Shown here: positions 1 through 5,092 of the stretch, piece after piece
How positions within the stretch are numbered: the first letter of the stretch is position 1
How the letters are laid out: each line of letters opens with the position of its first letter
Source: Neisseriales bacterium
GTDB taxonomy: Bacteria; Pseudomonadota; Gammaproteobacteria; Burkholderiales; UBA11063
DNA: 5,092 nucleotides
Assembly (NCBI GenBank): GCA_008017145.1
Contig: SSGY01000086.1
Coordinates: 1-5,092, forward strand
Reading direction: 5' to 3'
The notes under the pieces: model-generated
Database searches by the model: none
What the model was told of the DNA's origin: nothing
The model's input: only the letters and a program-made list of their open reading frames with translations
Made by a program: the position numbers and the translations under genes

Positions 1-122
1 ATTAAATCCTGTCTTGAGTTAACATTCACATCTATGATTTTAAAATCCATGTCTTTTTCATTTAGAATAATCCGCACACGGTGTGAAAACGGGCATCTTG
101 AGTCTGAGTACAGTTGTATCAT
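1..122 (-). CDS. sspA: Stringent starvation protein A-like (GST fold), N-terminal part only
   Basis: This is the first 40 codons of a minus-strand gene that starts with ATG at 122-120 and runs off the left edge. The peptide begins MIQLYSDSRCPFSHRVRIIL and continues with NEKDMDFKIIDVNVNSRQDL. That is a thioredoxin-fold N-terminal domain of the glutathione-S-transferase superfamily. The CPFSHRxR motif followed by an EKxMDFxIxDVxV segment is, from memory, the pattern of SspA, especially betaproteobacterial SspA. SspA binds RNA polymerase and modulates transcription in stationary phase and under stress. The start is supported by AAGGA on the minus strand (137-133), ten bases upstream, and by a well-formed promoter behind it. 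It is divergent from trhO. Because most of the gene is missing, another GST-family protein remains possible. Confidence 0.75.
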   Translation of the reverse strand, partial: MIQLYSDSRCPFSHRVRIILNEKDMDFKIIDVNVNSRQDL

Positions 123-163
123 CTAAGCTAGATCCTTTTTAATAAAGTAAATTGTAACCCAAG

Positions 164-193
164 ATTGTAGCAAATTTCTACATTGTTTGTCAA
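164..193 (-). promoter_or_regulatory. Sigma70-type promoter for the sspA-like gene
   Basis: On the minus strand there is a perfect -35 TTGACA (193-188), an 18-base spacer and the -10 TACAAT (169-164). The -10 is preceded by TG with one intervening base, an extended -10. Transcription would start near 157, giving a leader of about 35 bases before the ATG at 122. The motif match is seen directly; its activity is inferred. Confidence 0.7.
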
Positions 194-321
194 TAGCTTG
201 TTTTATAACATGCTGAATTGTAATTGAAAATATGTTGAAATAAATATTGTTGTAGGTTTTATGTGGCGCGATTTTACATATTCAACTAGTGTCACATCTA
301 TAAATAGTCTGATCTGGCTTT

Positions 322-350
322 TTATTCTTTCTAATGATAAATGCTATAAT
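322..350 (+). promoter_or_regulatory. Extended -10 promoter for the trhO-trhP(-argS) unit
   Basis: A perfect TATAAT lies at 345-350. It is preceded by TGC (342-344), giving the extended -10 form TGnTATAAT. At the matching -35 position, 17 bases upstream, there is only TTATTC (322-327), a poor match, so the extended -10 would carry most of the recognition. The start site would fall near 357, about 38 bases before the trhO ATG. A second similar element follows 11 bases downstream (TGCTATATT, 353-361). Confidence 0.6.
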
Positions 351-394
351 AATGCTATATTAAACTTACAATACATTGGAACTATCTTATCATT

Positions 395-1477
395 ATGCAG
401 AATCAAAATCAGGATAAATCAAATCAAGCAAAAACGCCATTGCCTAAACTAAGCAAAACAACTCAAGAAAAGCGCTTATACAATCGTTTGTCTAACGAGG
501 AAGCACAGGCAAAATTAGCCGCGGAGACTTTTGAGCGTACAACAATCTCTTTTTACCAATATTTTGTCATTGATGATCCAATTATGTTTCGTGATGAGCT
601 ATATCTAAACTTCAATAAACTTGGAGTGCTTGGACGAGTATATTTGGCACATGAAGGAATTAATGCGCAAATTAGTGTTCCTGAACATAATGTTGCTACT
701 TTTCGCGATTATCTTTATTCGATTAACGGATTAGACGGGATTCGCCTAAATATAGCTGCGGATGATGATGGTAAATCATTTTGGATATTGAAGATTAAAG
801 TACGTGAGAAAATTGTGGCTGATGGGATTAACGATCCTGAGTTTTCAATGGAGCGTCGTGGTAAATATCTTACGGCTGAAGAATTTAATCAAATGACTGA
901 AAACCCAGATGTCTTAGTCGTTGATATGCGTAATCACTATGAATATGAGGTTGGACATTTTTCAGATGCAGTGGAAGTTCCTAGCGAAACTTTCCGCGAG
1001 CAATTGCCGATGGCAGTAGAAATGCTAAAAAAACAAAAAGACAAAAATATCATCATGTATTGCACAGGTGGTATTCGTTGTGAAAAAGCTAGTGCTTGGA
1101 TGCTGCATAATGGTTTTGAAAATGTTTACCATCTGGAAGGCGGGATTATTAAGTATGCTAATGATGTTAAACAACAAGGCTTGGCCAATAAATTCCGTGG
1201 TAAAAATTTCGTCTTTGATGGGCGTTTGGCAGAACAAATTGGTGATGAAATTATCGCACATTGCCATCAGTGCGGTAAGGCTGCGGATACGCACACTAAT
1301 TGCGCAAATGAAGGTTGTCATTTATTATTTATTCAATGTGAAGAATGTAAAAATGAATTTAATGGTTGTTGCTCTCAGGAATGTATGGAGATAATCAATC
1401 TTCCTGAAGAAGAACAAAAAGCGCTGCGTAAAGGAATTAATCGTGGTGGTATGATTTTTAATAAAAGAAAGAAATAA
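395..1477 (+). CDS. trhO: tRNA uridine(34) hydroxylase TrhO (rhodanese family, YceA)
   Basis: TrhO carries out oxygen-dependent formation of 5-hydroxyuridine at tRNA wobble position 34, the first step toward cmo5U in E. coli. The 360-residue protein matches E. coli YceA (350 residues) along nearly its whole length. An N-terminal domain (about 30-150) contains [10 protein letters not shown] and [15 protein letters not shown]. The rhodanese domain (about 160-260) includes [13 protein letters not shown] (177 onward) and the active loop CTGGIRC, with presumed catalytic Cys223 and a second Cys229. A cysteine-rich C-terminus has CxxC pairs at 290/293 and 315/318 plus Cys303, 308, 325, 326 and 330, suggesting metal binding (inferred). 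About 23 extra Q/N/K-rich residues precede the family core. The ATG at 395 has only a weak RBS (GGA at 378-380), so the start is less certain than the identity. It is first in an apparent operon. Confidence 0.95.
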   Translation: MQNQNQDKSNQAKTPLPKLSKTTQEKRLYNRLSNEEAQAKLAAETFERTTISFYQYFVIDDPIMFRDELYLNFNKLGVLGRVYLAHEGINAQISVPEHNVATFRDYLYSINGLDGIRLNIAADDDGKSFWILKIKVREKIVADGINDPEFSMERRGKYLTAEEFNQMTENPDVLVVDMRNHYEYEVGHFSDAVEVPSETFREQLPMAVEMLKKQKDKNIIMYCTGGIRCEKASAWMLHNGFENVYHLEGGIIKYANDVKQQGLANKFRGKNFVFDGRLAEQIGDEIIAHCHQCGKAADTHTNCANEGCHLLFIQCEECKNEFNGCCSQECMEIINLPEEEQKALRKGINRGGMIFNKRKK

Positions 1478-1478
1478 C

Positions 1479-1483
1479 GGGGA
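1479..1483 (+). promoter_or_regulatory. Ribosome binding site of trhP
   Basis: GGGGA lies eight bases before the ATG at 1492, inside the 14-base gap after the trhO stop codon. It fixes the trhP start. The tight spacing implies cotranscription with trhO. Confidence 0.6.
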
Positions 1484-1491
1484 CGCAAAGA

Positions 1492-2856
1492 ATGTTAAAA
1501 AAACCTGAATTATTACTACCTGCGGGTACTTTTGAACATTTGCAATATGCATTTGATTTTGGTGCTGATGCAGTTTATGCTGGACAACCACGCTACAGCT
1601 TGCGTGCGCGGAATAATGAGTTTAAATTAGAACAGTTGCAGCTAGGTATTGAAGAAGCGCGTCGTCGTGGTAAAAAATTATTTATTGCCAGCAATATTTT
1701 GCCACATAATGGTAAAGTTAAAACCTATCTGAAAGATATGGAACCGTTGATGGCAATGAAGCCAGATGCCTTGATTATGGCTGACCCTGGCTTAATCATG
1801 ATGGTTAAAGATCGCTGGCCAGAAACCGAAATTCATTTATCAGTGCAGGCTAACACGGTTAATTATGCGGGCGTAAAATTTTGGCAACGCCAAGGTCTGT
1901 CGCGGGTTATTTTATCGCGAGAACTATCACTGGACGAAATTGAAGAAATTCGCCAAGAATGCCCGGATATGGAGATTGAAGTTTTTGTGCATGGAGCTTT
2001 ATGTATTGCCTATTCGGGACGTTGTTTGCTATCTGGTTATTTTAATCGCCGTGATCCTAATCAGGGAACCTGTACTAATGCTTGCCGTTGGGAATACAAA
2101 GTTCATGATACTAAGCCTGATGATGCTGGCGATGTCCAGTTATTAGACGGATTTAATTACAATCAAGAACTCGAGAATGCCAATCAAGCTTTTTCAGCTG
2201 CTGGAGGCGTTAGTCGTCATCCGTTAGCAAATAAGACTTATTTGATTGAAGATACTACTCGCCCTGGGGATTATATGCCAATTATTGAAGATGAGCATGG
2301 TACTTACATTATGAATTCTAAGGATTTACGTGCAATTCAACATGTTGAGCGTTTAGTTAAAATCGGGGTTGATTCGCTAAAAGTTGAAGGGCGAACCAAA
2401 TCAATTTATTATGTCGCGCGAGTTGCTCAGGCATACCGTCAGGCAATTGATGCAGCCGTTGCTGGTAAACCATTTGATCCAAGTTTGTTGGCAAATTTAG
2501 AAGGTTTAGCGAATCGTGGTTATACGGATGGCTTTTTACAACGTCATCATGCCGAAGATTATCAGAACTATATTGATAGTCATTCCAAATCTCGTGCTAG
2601 CCAATATGTGGGTGAGGTTTTAGAAGTCGACAATGATGGTTGGGCGTTAATTGAGGTTAAAAATAAATTCAGTTTAGGCGATAAGCTTGAAATTCTTCAT
2701 CCAAGTGGTATGCGTGAGATTGAAGTTAGCATAATGAAGAACAAAAAAGATGAAGCTGTCGAAGTTGCGCAAGGTAGCGGTATCTTTGTCAAAATTCCGA
2801 ACATGCAGGGTATGGAAAAAGCGCTTTTAGCAAGATTGATTCCTAGTTCAAATTGA
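1492..2856 (+). CDS. trhP: tRNA hydroxylation protein TrhP (peptidase U32 family, YegQ)
   Basis: TrhP belongs to the U32 'peptidase' family, several members of which are RNA hydroxylation enzymes rather than proteases. In E. coli it makes 5-hydroxyuridine at tRNA position 34 by a prephenate-dependent, oxygen-independent route that needs iron-sulfur cluster biogenesis. The 454-residue protein aligns with E. coli YegQ (about 453) from PELLLPAGT at the N-terminus onward. The U32 signature is complete: E163-x-F165, G168-A-L-C171, G176-x-C178-x-L-S181. Four cysteines, 171, 178, 194 and 198 (spacing x6, x15, x3), are the likely iron-sulfur ligands, which is an inference. Other family blocks are MNSKDLRAI (274 onward) and SLKVEGRTKS (295-304). 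The C-terminal part (about 375-454) is a small beta-rich domain. The start at 1492 has a good RBS. It lies 14 bases after trhO, whose product does the same job by a different chemistry. Confidence 0.95.
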   Translation: MLKKPELLLPAGTFEHLQYAFDFGADAVYAGQPRYSLRARNNEFKLEQLQLGIEEARRRGKKLFIASNILPHNGKVKTYLKDMEPLMAMKPDALIMADPGLIMMVKDRWPETEIHLSVQANTVNYAGVKFWQRQGLSRVILSRELSLDEIEEIRQECPDMEIEVFVHGALCIAYSGRCLLSGYFNRRDPNQGTCTNACRWEYKVHDTKPDDAGDVQLLDGFNYNQELENANQAFSAAGGVSRHPLANKTYLIEDTTRPGDYMPIIEDEHGTYIMNSKDLRAIQHVERLVKIGVDSLKVEGRTKSIYYVARVAQAYRQAIDAAVAGKPFDPSLLANLEGLANRGYTDGFLQRHHAEDYQNYIDSHSKSRASQYVGEVLEVDNDGWALIEVKNKFSLGDKLEILHPSGMREIEVSIMKNKKDEAVEVAQGSGIFVKIPNMQGMEKALLARLIPSSN

Positions 2857-2897
2857 TAACAGTACTTATTAGTAGAAAAACAAAATAAAACAATTTT

Positions 2898-2901
2898 AGG
2901 T
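2898..2901 (+). promoter_or_regulatory. Weak, distant ribosome binding site of argS
   Basis: The only purine-rich stretch before argS is AGGT, 12 bases from the ATG at 2914, longer than the usual 5-9 bases. The rest of the 57-base gap after trhP is A/T-rich. It shows neither a hairpin terminator nor a convincing promoter, which is why argS is treated as probably cotranscribed. Confidence 0.35.
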
Positions 2902-2913
2902 AATAACAATAAT

Positions 2914-4644
2914 ATGCAAATAATATTATATCAGCAACTAGAACAGAAATTCAGAACCGCATTTAATTCTTTGGGGATTAATGCGAGTGTTCCAATTGTA
3001 TTACAGGAATCAAGTAAGCCAGAATTTGGTGATTATCAGGTTAATGGTGCGATGGCTGCGGCTAAAACACTTAAAATGAATCCGCGGGAATTAGCTCAAA
3101 AGATTATTGATAGCGTTAATCTTGGCGGTATTGCTGATAAGTTGGAGATTGCTGGTCCAGGGTTTATTAATATTACGCTAAATAATCAATATTTGTCTAG
3201 TTTATTGGCAGATAACGTATTAAAGGTTAGTGATGATTATAAACATATCATAGTTGTTGATTATTCTGCGCCTAATTTAGCTAAAGAAATGCACGTTGGT
3301 CATTTACGTAGCACCGTTATTGGTGATGCGCTGGTTCGTATTTATGAATTTTTAGGTAATAAAGTAATTCGTCGTAATCATGTGGGTGATTGGGGTACTC
3401 AGTTTGGTATGCTAACCGCATATCTATTTGAATTGAACCAACAGGATAATGCCTCAATTGAGCTACATGATTTGGAAGAGTTTTACCGTAAATCAAAAGT
3501 TCGTTTTGATGAAGATCCTGATTTTGCGAATCGTGCTCGCGAGTTTGTAGTGCGTTTGCAATCTGGTGATGAGCAAGTGTTGGCACTGTGGCAACAATTT
3601 GTTGAAACCTCATTGGGACACTGTCAGGAAGTTTGTGATCGTTTGGGTACAAAACTAACTCGTGCGGATGCGGTAGGGGAAAGCTCTTACAATGATTTAC
3701 TCGCACCAATGGTATCTCGCCTAATGGATTCAGGGATTGCAATTGATAGTGAGGGTGCTAAATGTGTCTTTCTTACACCTGAAGAACTTGGTAGCAAAGA
3801 TGAAACTCCATTTATTATTCAGAAAAAAGATGGTGGTTATTTATATGCAACTACTGATATTGCCGCAGTCTATGATCGAGTAAATAATTTAGGCGCTGAT
3901 CGTCTGGTTTATGTAATTGATGCACGTCAGTCATTACATTTAAAACAATTATTCGTAGTTAGTAAAAAAGCTGGAATTGCGCCCATTGAAACTAAAATGG
4001 AACATTCAGCCTTCGGTACGATGATGGGCGAAGATGGTAAACCATTTAAAACTCGCTCTGGTGGTACGGTGAAACTAATTGACTTGATTAATGAGGCAAT
4101 TGAGCGTGCTGGAGTTATGATTCGTGAACGTAATCCTGAGTGGAGCAACGAAGAGGTTACCGCATTAGCTAAAACTCTAGGTGTTGCTTCAATGAAATAT
4201 GCTGACTTGTCTAAAAACCGCCTAAGTGATTATATCTTTAGTTTTGATAAGATGTTGGCGTTTGATGGTAATACCGCACCATATCTATTATATGCATATA
4301 CGCGAATTAACAGTATTTTTAATAAAGCTGGCTTAAAGCGTCAGGACTATCTTGGTGCTACAATTGTTATTAATGAGTTCGATGAGCATCGTTTAGCGGT
4401 ACATATTGCTAAATTTGCTGAGAGGTTACTTCAAACGGCTAAGGAAAACTATCCGCATTATCTCTGTGGATATATCTATGAGCTCGCAGGACTGTTTATG
4501 AAGTTTTATGAATCATGTCCAATTTTACGTTCTGATGTAAGTGATGAAGTTAAACAGAATAGATTGGCTCTGGCAGCATTAGCTGGTGAAACCTTAAAAC
4601 TAAGCCTTGATTTACTAGGTATTCCAGTAGTTGAGCGGATGTAA
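2914..4644 (+). CDS. argS: Arginyl-tRNA synthetase (class Ia)
   Basis: ArgS attaches arginine to tRNA-Arg in the cytoplasm using ATP, and needs the tRNA present to activate the amino acid. The 576-residue protein is the normal length (E. coli 577) and is collinear with it. An N-terminal tRNA-contacting domain (about 1-88) contains FGDYQVNGAMAAAK and IAGPGFINI. The class I catalytic core starts with VVDYSAPNLAKEMHVGHLRS, with the HIGH-type motif HVGH at 127-130. It continues through HVGDWGTQFGML and YLYATTDIAAV (309 onward). The classical KMSKS is replaced by GEDGKPFKTRSGG (372-384), as in many ArgS enzymes including that of E. coli. From about 455 an alpha-helical DALR anticodon-binding domain runs to the C-terminal VERM typical of the family. 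Nothing is missing. It follows trhP by 57 bases on the same strand. Confidence 0.98.
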   Translation: MQIILYQQLEQKFRTAFNSLGINASVPIVLQESSKPEFGDYQVNGAMAAAKTLKMNPRELAQKIIDSVNLGGIADKLEIAGPGFINITLNNQYLSSLLADNVLKVSDDYKHIIVVDYSAPNLAKEMHVGHLRSTVIGDALVRIYEFLGNKVIRRNHVGDWGTQFGMLTAYLFELNQQDNASIELHDLEEFYRKSKVRFDEDPDFANRAREFVVRLQSGDEQVLALWQQFVETSLGHCQEVCDRLGTKLTRADAVGESSYNDLLAPMVSRLMDSGIAIDSEGAKCVFLTPEELGSKDETPFIIQKKDGGYLYATTDIAAVYDRVNNLGADRLVYVIDARQSLHLKQLFVVSKKAGIAPIETKMEHSAFGTMMGEDGKPFKTRSGGTVKLIDLINEAIERAGVMIRERNPEWSNEEVTALAKTLGVASMKYADLSKNRLSDYIFSFDKMLAFDGNTAPYLLYAYTRINSIFNKAGLKRQDYLGATIVINEFDEHRLAVHIAKFAERLLQTAKENYPHYLCGYIYELAGLFMKFYESCPILRSDVSDEVKQNRLALAALAGETLKLSLDLLGIPVVERM

Positions 4645-4778
4645 TCTAAGTGCTGGTTTTATAATGTAGTAGCTAAGCAAATCTTTTTATAAATTATTTT
4701 GTTGGCACTATCTCATTGAAACGATGTAATATTTTGCGCGAATATTGCGAAAAACTCTGTAGTTGCCAACAAAAAGAT
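4645..4778 (+). other. argS-rrn intergenic spacer without a gene
   Basis: This A/T-rich stretch lies between the argS stop and the presumed rRNA promoter. I see no coding potential. It also lacks a classical compact GC-rich hairpin followed by a T run, so the end of the argS transcript is not obvious. Its main content is an interrupted inverted repeat, listed separately. The A-rich end (4769-4778) sits directly upstream of the -35 box and could act as an UP element. Confidence 0.6.
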
Positions 4779-4780
4779 TT
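4679..4780. repeat. Inverted repeat upstream of the rRNA-type promoter, left arm interrupted
   Basis: TTTTGTTGGCA (4697-4707) is exactly complementary in reverse to TGCCAACAAAA (4764-4774), separated by 56 bases. The right arm continues as AAAAAGATTT (4771-4780), whose complement AAATCTTTTT lies at 4679-4688. The left arm therefore looks like a 17-base arm split by 12 A/T bases (4689-4700). Inside the loop is a smaller hairpin: TTTT-G-CGC (4732-4739) pairs with GCGAAAA (4747-4753), leaving G4736 bulged. Its function is unknown: it could be a weak argS terminator, a protein site or a degenerate palindrome. Confidence 0.5.
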
Positions 4781-4808
4781 GACTGTTATCGCTTGATTGT
4801 GTGATAAT
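4779..4808 (+). promoter_or_regulatory. Strong sigma70-type promoter, probably of an rRNA operon
   Basis: The -35 is TTGACT (4779-4784) and the -10 is GATAAT (4803-4808), with an 18-base spacer. TG at 4800-4801 makes it an extended -10. An A-rich stretch precedes the -35. Transcription would begin near 4815. The downstream boxA-type leader, rather than the promoter alone, suggests it drives ribosomal RNA. Confidence 0.7.
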
Positions 4809-4815
4809 ACCGTTC

Positions 4816-4833
4816 TGCCGCGAAGAGACGGCA
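4816..4833 (+). other. Promoter-proximal hairpin in the leader
   Basis: TGCCG (4816-4820) pairs with CGGCA (4829-4833) around an eight-base loop, CGAAGAGA. It would be at the very 5' end of the transcript, just ahead of the boxB-like hairpin. Confidence 0.5.
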
Positions 4834-4846
4834 TCCGAAAAACGGA
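4834..4846 (+). promoter_or_regulatory. boxB-like hairpin
   Basis: TCCG (4834-4837) pairs with CGGA (4843-4846) around the five-base loop AAAAA. A small stem with an A-rich pentaloop just upstream of boxA resembles boxB of rrn and lambda nut sites (lambda loop GAAAA). The similarity is in shape and position only. Confidence 0.5.
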
Positions 4847-4855
4847 ATTAGAACA

Positions 4856-4867
4856 GATCTTTAACAA
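4856..4867 (+). promoter_or_regulatory. boxA antitermination element
   Basis: GATCTTTAACAA carries the conserved core TCTTTAACA of rrn boxA (E. coli TGCTCTTTAACA). In the RNA this is the NusB-S10 binding site. It lies about 40 bases after the predicted transcription start, the right side for an rRNA leader. Confidence 0.75.
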
Positions 4868-4884
4868 GAAAAACAATCAATAAA

Positions 4885-4891
4885 TGTGAGG
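4885..4891 (+). promoter_or_regulatory. boxC-like element
   Basis: TGTGAGG follows boxA by 17 bases. It resembles the E. coli boxC element (TGTGGG type) and the GTGTGAG found after boxA in Neisseria leaders, as I recall them. Confidence 0.4.
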
Positions 4892-4894
4892 CAT

Positions 4895-4966
4895 CTAGCT
4901 ATCAGTGTATTGAAGAAATACGAAAAAAGTTTGGTCTTAGAGATAAGATTAGACACAGATAGTTAG
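4895..4966 (+). other. Long bulged stem capped by a GAGA tetraloop hairpin
   Basis: Bases 4895-4908 pair with 4953-4966: 13 of 14 positions, including one G-U, with one A-A mismatch at 4904/4957. Directly stacked on it, 4931-4939 pair with 4944-4952 (nine pairs, three of them G-U) and close a GAGA tetraloop at 4940-4943. The 3' strand is thus continuous from 4944 to 4966, while the 5' strand carries a 22-base bulge (4909-4930). Confidence 0.5.
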
Positions 4967-4974
4967 AAGTCGAA

Positions 4975-4984
4975 CGGGAAACCG
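4975..4984 (+). other. Short GAAA tetraloop hairpin
   Basis: CGG (4975-4977) and CCG (4982-4984) close the tetraloop GAAA (4978-4981). The stem is only three pairs long, so alone it is weak evidence; it matters as one of a series of GNRA-capped hairpins. Confidence 0.35.
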
Positions 4985-5002
4985 AATATTGAGAAATTAA
5001 TA

Positions 5003-5029
5003 GATTAAGTATAGAGATATACTTTAATC
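5003..5029 (+). other. Hairpin with GAGA tetraloop
   Basis: Bases 5003-5013 pair with 5018-5029 as eleven base pairs with one bulged T near 5023, around the tetraloop GAGA (5014-5017). It is the longest simple hairpin of the leader and is A/T-rich. Confidence 0.6.
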
Positions 5030-5041
5030 GACGTCTAGCGA

Positions 5042-5059
5042 AAGTGGCGCAAGCCACTT
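5042..5059 (+). other. Perfect hairpin with GCAA tetraloop
   Basis: AAGTGGC (5042-5048) and GCCACTT (5053-5059) form seven perfect pairs closing the GNRA tetraloop GCAA. No T run follows, so it is not a typical intrinsic terminator. A processing or folding element of pre-rRNA fits better. Confidence 0.6.
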
Positions 5060-5060
5060 A

Positions 5061-5080
5061 GAATCTCTGCAGAGAGATTC
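5061..5080 (+). other. Perfect 8-bp hairpin with GCAG loop
   Basis: GAATCTCT (5061-5068) pairs perfectly with AGAGATTC (5073-5080) around GCAG. It follows the previous hairpin after a single base. The sequence after it (ACTCAAAAAG) has no T run, so a terminator is unlikely. It may be part of pre-16S processing structure. Confidence 0.55.
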
Positions 5081-5092
5081 AGACTCAAAAAG

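Larger units (their letters stand above)
4815..5092 (+). promoter_or_regulatory. Probable leader of an rRNA operon (16S beyond the window)
   Basis: From the presumed transcription start to the right edge there is no open reading frame of note. The sequence has the order expected of a bacterial rrn leader: a promoter-proximal hairpin, a boxB-like hairpin, boxA, a boxC-like element, then a structured RNA that would precede 16S. The 16S start (AGAGTTTGATC) is not reached. The assignment rests on boxA and on this order. An independent structured RNA cannot be ruled out. The leader would recruit NusB-NusE (S10) and other Nus factors to prevent premature termination, as known for rrn operons. Confidence 0.7.

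Noticed and set aside
273..304. Additional promoter TTTACA / TATAAA upstream of trhO
   Set aside because: The spacer is 20 bases, too long for good sigma70 recognition, and a much better extended -10 lies downstream.
261..452. 63-codon open frame on the plus strand overlapping the start of trhO
   Set aside because: It spans the trhO promoter and overlaps trhO in another frame. It has no convincing RBS and its composition is that of A/T-rich noncoding DNA.
1025..1591. Antisense and alternate-frame open frames inside trhO and the trhO-trhP junction
   Set aside because: All overlap strongly recognisable genes, and their peptides have no domain features.
3317..3742. 141-codon minus-strand open frame within argS
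   Set aside because: It is an antisense shadow of a highly conserved synthetase. The peptide resembles no family I recognise and no RBS was seen.
4694..4876. 60-codon minus-strand open frame in the region after argS
   Set aside because: It lies across the promoter, boxB and boxA elements, has no recognisable motif, and is better explained as noncoding sequence.
4929..4977. Resemblance to the 5' end of 16S rRNA (AGTTTGGTC, AGATT, then GAAGTCGAACGG)
   Set aside because: Isolated words match 16S, but the intervening sequence does not. The conserved CTGGCTCAG and GCTGGCGGC are absent and the following sequence does not continue as 16S. Chance or a leader mimic is more likely; a covariance-model search for 16S would settle it.
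5061..5092. Intrinsic terminator at the right edge
   Set aside because: The hairpin is good, but it is followed by ACTCAAAAAG rather than a T run on the plus strand. On the minus strand the T run would precede the hairpin's far side only loosely, and no minus-strand gene is seen there.

Overview
The window is AT-rich chromosomal DNA from a proteobacterium. It carries housekeeping translation genes and ends in what looks like the promoter and leader of a ribosomal RNA operon. The three complete proteins resemble their Escherichia coli counterparts almost end to end. Two features point loosely to an AT-rich betaproteobacterium, perhaps near Neisseriales: the N-terminus of the leftmost gene (CPFSHRVR, then DMDFKIIDV) and the leader motifs (TCTTTAACA followed by TGTGAGG). 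This is recall-based, and an AT-rich gammaproteobacterium is not excluded.

Layout. At the left edge, on the minus strand, is the first 40 codons of an sspA-like gene with its own RBS and a good sigma70-type promoter. A 272-base divergent intergenic region follows; its right side holds an extended -10 promoter reading rightward. Then come three plus-strand genes: trhO (395-1477), trhP (1492-2856, 14 bases after trhO) and argS (2914-4644, 57 bases after trhP). I see no terminator between them, so they may form one transcription unit. The last 448 bases contain no gene. They hold an interrupted inverted repeat, a strong promoter with an extended -10, a boxB/boxA/boxC-like antitermination region, and a leader rich in GNRA-capped hairpins. 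The 16S gene itself would lie beyond the right edge and is not seen.

How the genes fit together. In E. coli, TrhO and TrhP are alternative routes to the same modification, 5-hydroxyuridine at the wobble position 34 of several tRNAs. TrhO uses oxygen; TrhP depends on prephenate and does not need oxygen. ArgS charges tRNA-Arg. The block is therefore a tRNA modification and charging cluster next to an rRNA operon. The most interesting points are the pairing of the two redundant hydroxylation routes in one apparent operon and the unusually ordered hairpin series in the leader. I found no mobile element, CRISPR array or novel defence-type system.
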